A stretch of 64,000 bases of DNA from Diploscapter coronatus (taxonomy: Eukaryota; Nematoda; Chromadorea; Rhabditida; Rhabditidae), in the NCBI GenBank assembly GCA_964036155.1, contig OZ038422.1, positions 87,443,201 to 87,507,200 of the forward strand, in the 5' to 3' direction. The translations under genes were made by a program, and so were the position numbers. This document shows positions 37,781 to 47,713 of this stretch, one piece after another; the stretch's first letter is position 1; each line of letters opens with the position of its first letter. A model generated the notes under the pieces. That model did not search any database. It had not been told where the DNA came from and saw only the letters and a list, made by a program, of their open reading frames with translations.

Positions 37781-37850
37781 ATCAGGGGTATGCGGGAAAT
37801 GAGCTCTGAGATTTTCGAAAACGGAACGGAAAGTTCCGCACACCCCTGAT
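37781..37850. repeat. Small hairpin
   Basis: ATCAGGGGTATGCGGGA / TTCCGCACACCCCTGAT, 17-nt arms with two mismatches, loop about 36 nt. Intergenic. Confidence 0.65.
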
Positions 37851-39439
37851 GGCTATCAAGTCCGATATTCAATATTTAGGTCAAGCTCAATATATATGAT
37901 GATTTTCAACCGTATTGCCATCCAAATAAGGACACCAAAACATCCTGAACATGCTACTTCGTGATATTTCTGAAGAATTTTGTCTTTACTCGACTTCGCC
38001 AGGGATAACCACTTGTATATGCTAATTTTCCCAAATCACAACTTTAACATGAAAGTTGCATGCATTAGCTTATGACTCAATCTAATGCATAGTAGGTCCA
38101 TATCAAATTTTGATCTTTCAAAAATTACCATATGAACGTGTCCCGTTCGTTATGCAATGGAATCTGTAAAAAAATAAAGAGAATCTATGTTAATTGTATT
38201 ATATTTCAGGTAATATAGCTTTTTCATAGTTATCCCAGAACCGACCAACCATACTTGAAAAAACGTTCGCCCAATTCTTCAATTTACCTAAATTTTACGC
38301 TACTTTAGGTAATATACATGGAATTTCGCACGATCTTGCATGGCCTCAGGCATATTTCGGCGCGGAACAATTTCGGATTTAGGTTTTAAAACTTTATTTT
38401 TGATCTAAATAATATAGAAATAATAGATTCTATAATTTGTTCTACGCCCTTTTCCACATCTCCAAATATTTTCCAATTCTTATTTTATCTTATTCTATCT
38501 TTTTTTTTTTTTTTAAATATTCTGATCATCAAGTACTAATAATTGTCTATTTTAAGGTGCAACGTGCGATTATTGTAGAAGCTCGAATTTTGATCTTTTC
38601 TAGGATAGTGTTTTCCTGTCCTATTTATTATATGGTGTAAAATATGAAACTTCAAATATGACATTCCCAGCTCACATTTGCCGACGTTAAATTTTTTCTT
38701 TGGACATATTTTTGACTAATAATCATTCATATGTATGTTGCTATCTGTGAAGCCCTCATCAACCTTCTAGTCGAGTTGGTTGATGATAGATTTGAGGATT
38801 TTAGGTTTCAAAATGTCAGGATGAGGAGATTTTTCGAGCTCTTCGTTTCGGAATTAGCTCGGATTTTGCTGCTAATTGCTCATTTTGTGTGCACGTCAAA
38901 TGTTTGAGCATTTCTCCGCTGGCAATGCAGCGCTATGTGGAAATTCGAATCTTCGAATTTCTTCAGCCTAACTTTCAGGCCTCAACTCCATCTTCTCTAC
39001 GTGTGCCACATGTTCCGTGTCGACCGATCTGTCATTTTTCTCCCCTCGTTTCGTCCGCCGTATTCCAACCGAGCTTCTATCTTTCTCTCCCGCTTTCTTC
39101 AGCCAGACGAAAACTCAACTGCATGTACTTTACTTTATGAAGGATTATAACAATTTGTAAATGAGGCAGAATGACAATAGATATAGTCATGGAAGGGAAT
39201 AGTATAGAAGTCGGAAAGATGAATATTTTTAATCTATCATCACCATATAATTTAGGATCTATTAAATTTCACTGAACTTAAACTAAAATTTTCTGAAAAT
39301 ATCATTTCTATTTCAATCATGTTTGAAATAAAATGAACGCCATTTTAGGTTGTCATATCCAGTGGTCATAAATTGTCGCTCAAGGCAATAAAAGGCATTC
39401 AGAAATGCCCAGTTATGCCTTGTCTTGGTCAGCTATACT

Positions 39440-39672
39440 GGCTTTTTCAGAAACATTTACTTTTTCGAGTTTCTCTGTACCTTCCTTAAAAATCCCTAGC
39501 TAATAATTCAGAATAAAGGCAAAAATCTGATTCGCTACCCACCACACCGCACTGTCATGAGGGGAGACTCACGCATTTCTACATTATGTGCTTAGGCAAC
39601 AGAGGCGAGAGAGAGCATTCGAAACGGAGGGATTTTGAGAGGCTCGAAAAAGTAACCGTTCTAGGAAAGGCT
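39440..39672. mobile_element. MITE family B, copy 2
   Basis: A 233-bp element 300 bp upstream of the TSR gene ATG. Ends GGCTTTTTCAGAAACATTTA and CTAGGAAAGGCT are degenerate versions of the copy 1 ends. Its inside (GCAAAAATCTGATTCGCTA, CATTTCTACATTATG, GAGGCGAGAGAGAGCATT) matches copy 1 in reverse orientation. Confidence 0.85.
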
Positions 39673-39973
39673 TTTATTATATCTTAGCCTATTTTTACCC
39701 TAAATTTTCACATTTTTGAGTTATCATACATTTCGCTTTGACTTTGACTCGGCATTTTTTTGTCATTTTCGCACTCGTTTCCCTGTCTTCAATCATATCA
39801 CTTAGCAGTTATCAGTCTGTTTCTCTGTGACCTCTCTTATCATTCTTTGTCTCTTCTTATCTCTATATCATTCAGCTTTTCCTTTAAGTCCCGCCCCTTT
39901 TTGCAATCCTCAGCTCATTTAATTCGATCATTCAGATCCATAATCTCCTGGAGCCCATAGTGAAGACACGAGC

Positions 39974-42900
39974 ATGCTCCGCCCATCTGCTTTTAATTCT
40001 TTAGCATATTTAGCCCTATTTATTATTCTATTCTTACTGCCTGTGGATGAAGCAGGTTGGTAAAAATTGAATGTTTTTGATTATTTTTATTACCTACTAA
40101 AAGAATTTTTGATTTGACTTATGATAGTACATATCGAGAATGCTAGCATGCTTTCATCGCTGATTAGATGAACATTTATTACACTTCGTTGATACAACAC
40201 ACACAGACAGAAAGATAAACACTTGCATGAAGTGACTAATAAAATGATAAGATTGATTATGTTAACGATCGACGAATTGACAGAGGAGACTAATGATAAT
40301 GATCTGTTCAGCGAGGATATCCGTCTCGAGAGGCAAAAATGCGACTAAAATGGAGGACCTCTGTGCGAGAATGCACAACAATACCGCACTCGGTAGGATT
40401 TTCCCCGGATATATCAGGATACGTGAAATCCATTGAAATGGGGATATATGAAATCCTTTTAATGGGGTATATGAATATGAAATCACTTATAATTTAGAAG
40501 GAGCCTCTCCCCTGGAAATGATGCAGGCGACTGCTTTCGAATGCCAGAAGAAATGTGTGGATATGTTTCCGGCTTGTACTGCAGGTATATGCTCATCGAA
40601 ACTATAAATTGAATCTGAAAAGTATATCTTTTATATAGGATTGATTATTATCATTCAATTTTTTAATCGAAATTTTCTCAGTTCCTGATATCTGATCCTA
40701 GTCATGTTTGTGGTGTAAAGTCTGCCTGATTCAGGATGCTGATTTTCTCAGATCCGCAGTCTCGTGAGCATGTAAATTCGTGATGATTCATACTTTTTCA
40801 TTGTTCTTCTTCTTTTCCCCTACTATTTCCCCATCATAGCGGAATTTTCTGAGCCTGATCGCTTCATTTGCGAGTGAATTCATTTACACTCTGCCTCATT
40901 CTTTCAGCATAATCTCTCTGTCAGTCATGCCATTCTCTATGCAACATATCACAATAGCCTTTAGCTTTTGTCTGATTTTCTTTCTTATCATTTATCTCTC
41001 AAAAATTCACCCTTATCACTATCACTATCACTCACTCATTCATCACTCGACCTGAGAATGATAGGGAGTAAAATGAAAAATGATAGGAACAAAAACTCAT
41101 CAAAAAATAATTTGTTTTAGTGGTTTACTACTACTTGCACAATGACACGAAGCATCATTTCTGCTATCTGTTCGAGCAGAATTCGATCGACGAAAAAGTA
41201 ATTTACTTTAATCTAGACAGATATATGTGTACTGCATGAGATGCAAGATATTAGGATATCTGAGATAGTGTGGGTTATGAAGAGACATACAAATTGACCC
41301 CAATGCTATTCTTTACCTATTTCATGTTGTTTCTAATTAGCACAAATATAGAAAAAAAAATGGCGTGGTCTAATCTATATCCATGTAGGTAGAATTGGTG
41401 GAGCAGAAGCCTGAGCACAAGAAAGACCTAGTGAGAATGCTGGAGATCGTGCCTGACTGTCATTTGTTCGACGCCCATCCCCCACTGGAGGAGGACGGGT
41501 TGGCTTCATCCACGGATAAGGTCGACAGGAAGAAGAGACGTGAGAGAAGGATTCCTGTAGAATTAGAATATCGTAATCCCAATTTAGAACAGGGCAATGA
41601 GGCCGTTCTTGGCACTGGATCCTGGACTGATTGGTCAGACTGCAGCAATCAAGGTCAGAAATTGTTGAATAATATGGATTTCGAGTTATTCCTTCTATAA
41701 ATTCAGGCCATGAGATCAGATCTCAAGTTTGTGATTACGGCAGAAAGATCCAGAGACGAGGATGTCCCGCGAGACAGGCTCAGCAGAGACAGTTCGCTCC
41801 TCCACCTCGTCAAGTACAAGAAAATGAGGGTTTTTGAATAAAAATTTCAAAATTTCCAGCCCTATCCCCAGCCCGCGCAGCCGCCTCAGCAATTGTCGTT
41901 GTCGCCACGAGCCCCTTCCAGACCGATCCCGCCCCAGCCCGCACAGAGATCACCGTACGACGAATATGCACAGCTCTATCAGCAGAGGCAAGCTGGAGAC
42001 GAATCAACAAATCCCCCAAGCTCCCATTTAGAATGTCTCAATACCGAGTGAACCAGCGTCATCCGGCCCAGCAACAGGCAGACCCATGCCCCGGAGGCAG
42101 ATGTGAGCCCTACCCGCCCGCTCCGACCCGACCCCCGATGCCCCCACCTAGGTCCGCTTACAAACCCGCCCCACCCACTCCGCCACAGTGCGGATCCAAG
42201 GATTGCGCTCCGGTTATGACTCAGGGTTCGCATTACTTCCCTCTGTTCCTAGAAAATATGAATTTTCAGGAGTCTGGCACGACTGGTAAGAGGAAGTTTC
42301 TTTGAATATTTGCTAACAGATCATCGAACGTGAGGATCGGATTTTAGAATAGATATCGAATTACAGCACTTGACACTTAGTCTGCACGGTTGAGATGAGA
42401 AATGTCGGATTTCAGGTCCGAATGGAGTCAGTGCTCCTGCACTTGCGATGACGGCATGAGGGCCCGAAGAAGGGAGTGCTCCACCAATAATTGCCAGGTC
42501 AATAAACACTGACAAACACGAGGCAACATTGGAAACCATAAGCCCTCAAGCCATACGAAATAGTGTGTGGGAAAAGAAACCTTACCTTTCAATACCCTCC
42601 TCTAACCATACACTATTTAGCAATGGCTTGAGGGCTTATGGCTCCCAAATAGCCCAAAAATTGCTATAAATCACGGAGATTTAGGGACCTGAAATGGAAA
42701 CTGAGCCCTGCAATTTGGGACCCTGTCAGACTTGGTCCGAGTGGTGTGAATGTTAAGTTATATCTGGGTGTTTCTAATCATTGATAGGACATTTTATGTC
42801 GACATGCTCTGCGACGTGTGGACAGGGTGAGAGGTCGAGAACCCGATTCTGCCATCAGGGAACGAATCGTTGCGATGGCAAGGACTTCGAGGCAGAGCGA

Positions 42901-44780
42901 TGCGATGCTGGACCGTGCCCTGAGTGGTCAGAGGTCTGAAAACTAGCTTTTTTCTAACTGAGAAGAAAATAAATTTTCATGAAAATCGGAAGTCTAATCG
43001 ATGATTTCAGTGGTGCGAGTGGTAAGTTGCCTGAAAACTCTTACTTTTACCTGAAATTGAATCAACCAGGTCGACATGCAGCGCTACTTGCGGTCAGGGA
43101 ATTGCCACGAGATCGAGAAGCTGTCTGGGTGGGGCTGAGCACTTGTGTCCAGGTCTTTAACCAAATCAAATAATCGATAGAATTTTGGATTACTGTAGGT
43201 CAAAGCACCGAGCAGAAGGCCTGTGAAGACCGGCCCTGCAGTCAATGGGCTCCTTGGCAGGTGGGAAAAGGCGATCTTTATCAACAAAATAATTGCATAT
43301 CGTAATATTCCTCCTCTTTTCTGGAAAAATAACACGAAGTAAAGAAGAAAAGAGGATGAATATTTGAAAAAAAAAACAAGTTTGGATATAATTAGAAGCA
43401 ACGGAGAACTGCACTTCATTATATAAAATGGCGAATTTGATTCTTCATCAATTTTTCAACGAAAAATATCATAAGACATAAAATTGTGAATAATGAAAAT
43501 AGTGAAGGGAGTAGAGAATGTGTATATTATTGATTGGGAGAGAACGTGTCGATATTCGAAATTACGTTATTCGTCTCGTTTCTCTTTTACGCGGCTCACT
43601 ATTTCGTTCCTCCAAATTCGAATTCTTATTGTTGCATGAATATATCGACTTTGCTCTCTAATCAACGATATATAATAAATAAGAGCTTATCTTGGCCATC
43701 AAGTCATGATTTTGTTGATTAGGAATGGGGCTTGTGCTCGGCCAGCTGTGGAAATGGCATGAAGCGCCGTCAGCGTATTTGCCAGTACGGTACCGATTGC
43801 CCAGGACCCAATGAGGAGAGCCTCTTCTGCTATGGACCACCCTGCGCGCAATGGACGGAGTGGTATACTGTAGAATACCGTAATCCTAGAAATTAACATA
43901 AGCGAATAGGTGCGAGTGGACGTCTTGCTCTTCCAAATGCGGTCCCGGACAGAGAACTCGAACTAGAAGTTGCCAAACCTCGGACGGAAGGGACAGCAAC
44001 GATTGTCAGGTGAATAAATTTCGACAACTCAAGAAATGACGCGACGATGCAGCTTTCATTAAGAAATATCGCGATTTATAATAAGGCAGTAGAATCTAAG
44101 GGCCTCCTGTAGTCCACACCCACTTTTTTATTTTCCCCTACTCTCCTCAAAAAGTGCAGTTTCTAGGGCCAAAGTGTGGAGAATCTGCCGTGTGAAGGCA
44201 CGTCGTGCTGCAGCTGGGAGCCGTGGTGCTCCTGGAGCAAATGCGATGCCGAATGCGGAGTCGGAAGGAGCATTCGCACCCGAGTTTGCACCAACAGAGG
44301 CAGTCCTGATCCAACATGCCATTGCGATGGATCTGATAGGTACAATACGCTCAAATGCATTCATTTACAATTTGCTTAAATCTGAATTTGAAATTTAAAA
44401 TGACTTTGATCATGATGATTCAGAGAAGAACGACAATGCAATGCACAGGCATGCGCTCCGAGATGTGATTGGACGCAATGGTATAGATTTTTTTAGCGAT
44501 TTTTAATGAGGATCGGTTTTTTTCTTGTGAGAAATATGAAGATATTAAAACTCTGGCTAAACTTGCCATTATTTTTTACTGATTGAGCATATTGCATATT
44601 ATGTATGTGATTTGAAGGTGTGAATGGAGTACGTGCTCGTCGACCCAGGAATGTGTAGTGGGCGTGCACAGTCGAAGTCGGCAGTGCGTCGGAGAGGCGG
44701 GCTGCAACTGCATCGGAATGGCTGATGAGAGTCAGCAGTGCAGGGGCACGCAGCCATGCAAACAGGAACCACCCTGTTAA
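39974..44780 (+). CDS. Secreted protein with PAN-like region and eight TSP1 repeats
   Basis: Extracellular matrix or secreted guidance/adhesion-type protein. ATG 39974 begins a signal peptide (LAYLALFIILFLLPVDEA). Next is a Cys-rich PAN/apple-like stretch (FECQKKCVDMFPACTAVVYY, HHFCYLFEQN), a basic KKRRERR segment and a Pro/Gln-rich linker. Eight thrombospondin type 1 repeats follow, for example WSEWSQCSCTCDDGMRARRR, WSEWCEWSTCSATCGQG, WTEWCEWTSCSSKCGPG and DWTQWCEWSTCSS. Most repeats are split by a phase-2 intron at the same Trp codon (TG|G). One intron is GC-AG (41988-42031) and one exon is 11 nt (43011-43021). The junction between 42735 and 42795 lacks canonical splice sites. The stop at 44778-44780 is followed by two more in-frame TAA codons. 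I do not recognise a specific named orthologue. Confidence 0.85.
42536..42641. mobile_element. Palindromic element in TSR gene intron
   Basis: CCATAAGCCCTCAAGCCAT / ATGGCTTGAGGGCTTATGG, 19-bp perfect arms apart from the centre, then GAAATAGTGTGTGGG / CACTATT further in. About 106 bp. Confidence 0.85.
43011..43021 (+). other. 11-nt microexon of TSR gene
   Basis: TGGTGCGAGTG lies between TTTCAG and GTAAGT. It supplies W-C-E and two bases of the next Trp, completing WSEWCEWSTCS between exons ending GAG and starting GTCGACATGC. Frame and family motif require it. Confidence 0.8.
43530..43665. mobile_element. MITE family A, copy 3
   Basis: A 136-bp element in a TSR gene intron. Ends TTGATTGGGAGAG / CTCTAATCAA are slightly decayed. 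The interior matches copy 2 base for base over long stretches (TTCGTCTCGTTTCTC, CACTATTTCG, TTGCATGAATATATCGACTT). Confidence 0.87.
44099..44170. mobile_element. Short hairpin element, hairpin family C copy 2
   Basis: GTCCACACCCACTTTTTT on the left and CTCCTCAAAAAGTGCAG on the right, with outer ends GGGCCTCC / TTTCTAGGGCC. Its arm matches the hairpin at 31647-31735. The right end overlaps the splice acceptor TTCTAG|GGCC of the next TSR exon, so the last 4 nt are coding. Confidence 0.7.
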
Positions 44781-45475
44781 ACCTGTTAAGCCTGTTAAAC
44801 TTGCTAAATTACGTCTTATCGACAACTTGAAATAGTAGTTCAATAGAGTTGCATCATTATATACTTATATACGAAAAAATCAACGAAGAGAGTCTTGGTC
44901 TTATATACCAAATCTTATAAATTTCGCGTGCAACTACTATTTCAAATTGCCGTCTAATCACCCCAAATCTCATTTATCTTATATCAAATGGTCAAACAAA
45001 TTGTCGAAACAGCCTTTTTCTAGCCATCTAAAATAGTAAATCAGAAAGGAATAGTTTGAGGATTATTGTACAATCTATCCTATTCTACTCCTTCTTCAAA
45101 TGATTATTTTGAATGGACAAAGGTAAAATTTCTAAATCTCTTCAATTTTTGTTCTTGTGCGTCATAATCAGAATTCTGAGCGAAAGCTCGTCCCGGTGAC
45201 CTTTATCTTTATATTTTTGCAAGTTTTCAAAGAGATATGCAAATTTGAAGTCCTCACTAATAGCTGTCATATTTATTCGTCTCGCTAGTCCAAACAAATC
45301 TTCACATCGAAAAGTGCAGCTTAATTGGAAACGACGATTATTATCATTCATTGCCATCATTTCATATACAATTTCTTGCCACTCGACAGGGTTTTAGGAT
45401 ATGTTTTTAAATCTGAATTAATTCATCATCCACTGCCTTATTTCTATGTTATGTATCGATTTTATATGCAATACG
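44781..45475. other. Spacer with one small unsupported ORF
   Basis: About 700 bp between the TSR gene stop and the next minus-strand gene end. A 72-codon minus-strand ORF from ATG 45360 to 45142 (MMAMNDNNRRFQLSC...) has no splice sites, motif or signal peptide. I do not treat it as a gene. Confidence 0.45.
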
Positions 45476-46410
45476 TCAATATTTAAATAATTTTATCATA
45501 TTTGTGTATGTGTGTATTTGGAAACAACTTCTATTAAATAAAATTGTATTGAGATTCTCGATTTTCGAATTTCGAGGCATCGTTGAAGTATCTGAAACAG
45601 CAACAGACAGCCCTTAAAGCCCAAAGTTGGAATATCAATTGGCCACACAGAGAGAACAGGAGTACTGTAGCCGTTTGCACTGAATTTAGGCGTCGTTTCG
45701 AACATTATCGTGGTGAATAATACTTACTATGATGTTTATCATTAGTGTTGACCAGGAATCTTAAGATAAATCGACAATTGCATAGTAACGCAATCGCTAA
45801 CATAGCCATAATTATCGCTATCGAAAATACGAGGAAGATCTAAAAAAAACTCTATTTGAATTGAATTTTAGATTATTAGATTATATTATACCTGAAGAAC
45901 TATGAATGGGTACAGCAATCTGGCCTTCCTCTGAAGTAGGCCAACAAACATGTAAAGCAGAGCTACGATAACTAAAATCATCGGAATTGCGTAGAGTTTC
46001 ATGTTTGGGCGACGATGCTAAACCAAAGGTTATTCTAATTTCATAAATGATTGAATTATTGAATCTCCTACCTCCTGAGACGTTATGACGCAATATAAGA
46101 GCGATACGCAAACCCCCAGTAGAGCTATGAAGCCTACAAAGCAGGCTGCTATCTAAAATTAAATCATCGAGTCATGTAGTTCACTTTTTCAAAGCCTTGA
46201 AATTTATACCCTTGTATGAATACATCCACAGCACGTTAGATAGGTTGCATGATTATGATTGAAGATACGGAACGAATGGGCACTCCTTAATATATTATAT
46301 AATAAAAATGCACTAATTAAAGACGCAGTATACCTAATGCTCTTCACCGATTTGATAGAGGCTCCTCGGTTCTTGAATTTGGGACTTTTCGGGCTCCTTG
46401 GGACTTCCAT
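45476..46410 (-). CDS. Small multi-span membrane protein with CCGC-H motif
   Basis: Starts MEVPRSPKSPKFKNRG at 46410, then RSAHSFRIFNHNHATYLTCC with CCGCIHTR leading into the first helix (IAACFVGFIALLGVCVSLLY). Further helices: KLYAIPMILVIVALLYMFVG, then FIVLQIFLVFSIAIIMAMLA and LAIALLCNCRFILRFL. A cytosolic CC-C-H motif followed by four or so helices is common in nematode LAPTM-like proteins; I infer that resemblance only. The 3' end is uncertain: a strong donor GTAAGTATT after DKHH would splice to ...MPRNSKIENLN... and stop at 45476, while read-through would stop at 45705. It lies head-to-tail behind the MARVEL-type gene on the same strand. Confidence 0.62.
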
Positions 46411-46789
46411 GCCTTTCAATTGTAACTAATAGTGATAAAAATCTTTATCATTCGACAAATTTGTACAACAGAAACGGTCAAATACACACGAGAATATGGT
46501 CGGATATGCCGATTTCTACAAGGATATATTAAGTGAAAGATTCATTCCTGATTATGAACACTTGGAGACAGAGAAGTGAATTATAAATGCAAAGCATGTT
46601 GCACAAACTTGAAGGAATCAATAAGGAGAGAGAGCCGACTAGAGAAGTGGATTAACACTGGCATATGACTAATAAGACTGATAAGGATAAAGGGATTATG
46701 ATAAAATAGTAAGGAAAAGGGATGAGAAGCTCTTCAAGAGGAGGGAAGGGGAATGATGAGACCTGGATATCTGGATACAAGTGACATGA

Positions 46790-47713
46790 TCAGACGAAAA
46801 ACATGGTGATCGGAATTAGGACGAAATACGATAAGACTAGCATCCAATTGAATATCTGAAAGTTAAATATTGCAAGATGCTTAATCGAGATATATTTAGA
46901 TCTGCAAATGTGTGCATTGCGCAATGTCGAACTTGACGTCAATATTTCCAAGTGAAATCATTGAAAACGTCGTCAAATCAGGCGTGAAAGATGTGCAGCG
47001 AAACTCTGCTGACAATGAGATCAGAGTTTAAGAGCTATCTATTTGTTTATCTTGTCACTCTAAGGCTTATTTGAAATTATATACGGTTCAAAAATATGCT
47101 CGCTTACCGTAACCGCTATGAATCTCCTATGGTAGGTTCCATCTGGGTGTTTGCCAACGGAACTCGCTCGCTTGATGTACCACGATTCAAGCGATGCCGA
47201 TATGATCAGCAAGCATAGGCATACAGCGTACAGTATCAATAGCTTCAATTTGCAAAGTTAGGAGGAATTGTCATAAATCATAAATCCTACCCTCTTTTTT
47301 CCAATCGTACCGATGATATCCTTTCCCGTTAATGTAGCGAATAGAATTACGAGATTAATAAACCAGGTAAACAGCAAGATCGCTAGGATTAAGGTTTGCC
47401 ACCCGAAGCCCTGAACGAATAGATGAAATCTAGACTTTTAAATAGGACTGTACTTCATAGATAAATTGGAAATACAGGTTCTGTCCTCGCCATATAAATG
47501 AGCATGCGAACAACGCGGCGAAACCGAGGCACTAAAATATTCGAATTAAAATAAAAATGTGATTTTCAACTCTTTTAAGACTCACAACTTGAATAACATT
47601 GAGTAGGCCCTGTAGGGTTTTGAGTCCATCCAAATTCAGGCCCATCACTTTGGGGACTTCCGGGGTCACGGTGATTTTCTCCTCAATGGTTGGTCGACTT
47701 TCCGAATATTTTC
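46790..47713 (-). CDS. MARVEL-like four-helix membrane protein
   Basis: Exons join in phase 0. N-terminal cytosolic SRPTIEEKITVTPEVPKV precedes MGLNLDGLKTLQGLLNVIQ, a typical lead-in to MARVEL helix 1 (CLGFAALFACSFIW). Helix 2 is GWQTLILAILLFTWFINLVI, helix 3 LLILYAVCLCLLIISASLE, a loop KRASSVGKHPDGTYHRRF, and helix 4 WMLVLSYFVLIPITMFFV to TGA at 46790. MARVEL proteins sit in vesicle or junction membranes. The 5' end is partial: the exon begins after GATTTCAG at about 47713, and I could not find a convincing upstream coding exon. An internal ATG (VMGLN) is the first in-frame start visible. Confidence 0.65.

Larger units (their letters stand above)
36611..39973. other. Large intergenic region before the TSR gene
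   Basis: About 3.4 kb without a convincing exon chain on either strand. It contains three inverted-repeat features listed separately (37024-37181, 37781-37850, 39440-39672). The open stretches at 38889-39150 and 39760-39960 lack splice sites or family motifs. It likely holds the upstream control region of the TSR gene. Confidence 0.5.

Noticed and set aside
38889..39150. Two overlapping plus-strand ORFs in the TSR upstream region
   Set aside because: No acceptor/donor pair, no family motif, and the two frames read equally well, as expected by chance.
42033..42305. Separate gene starting MSQYRVNQ
   Set aside because: It is the in-frame continuation of the TSR gene after a GC-AG intron, not an independent start.
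43084..43419. Minus-strand ORF of 111 codons rich in Phe and Leu
   Set aside because: Antisense to TSR exons and intron; hydrophobicity reflects the complement of A-rich DNA.
45142..45360. 72-codon minus-strand ORF starting MMAMNDNNRR
   Set aside because: No motif, no splice sites, no signal or helix; length is within chance for this DNA.
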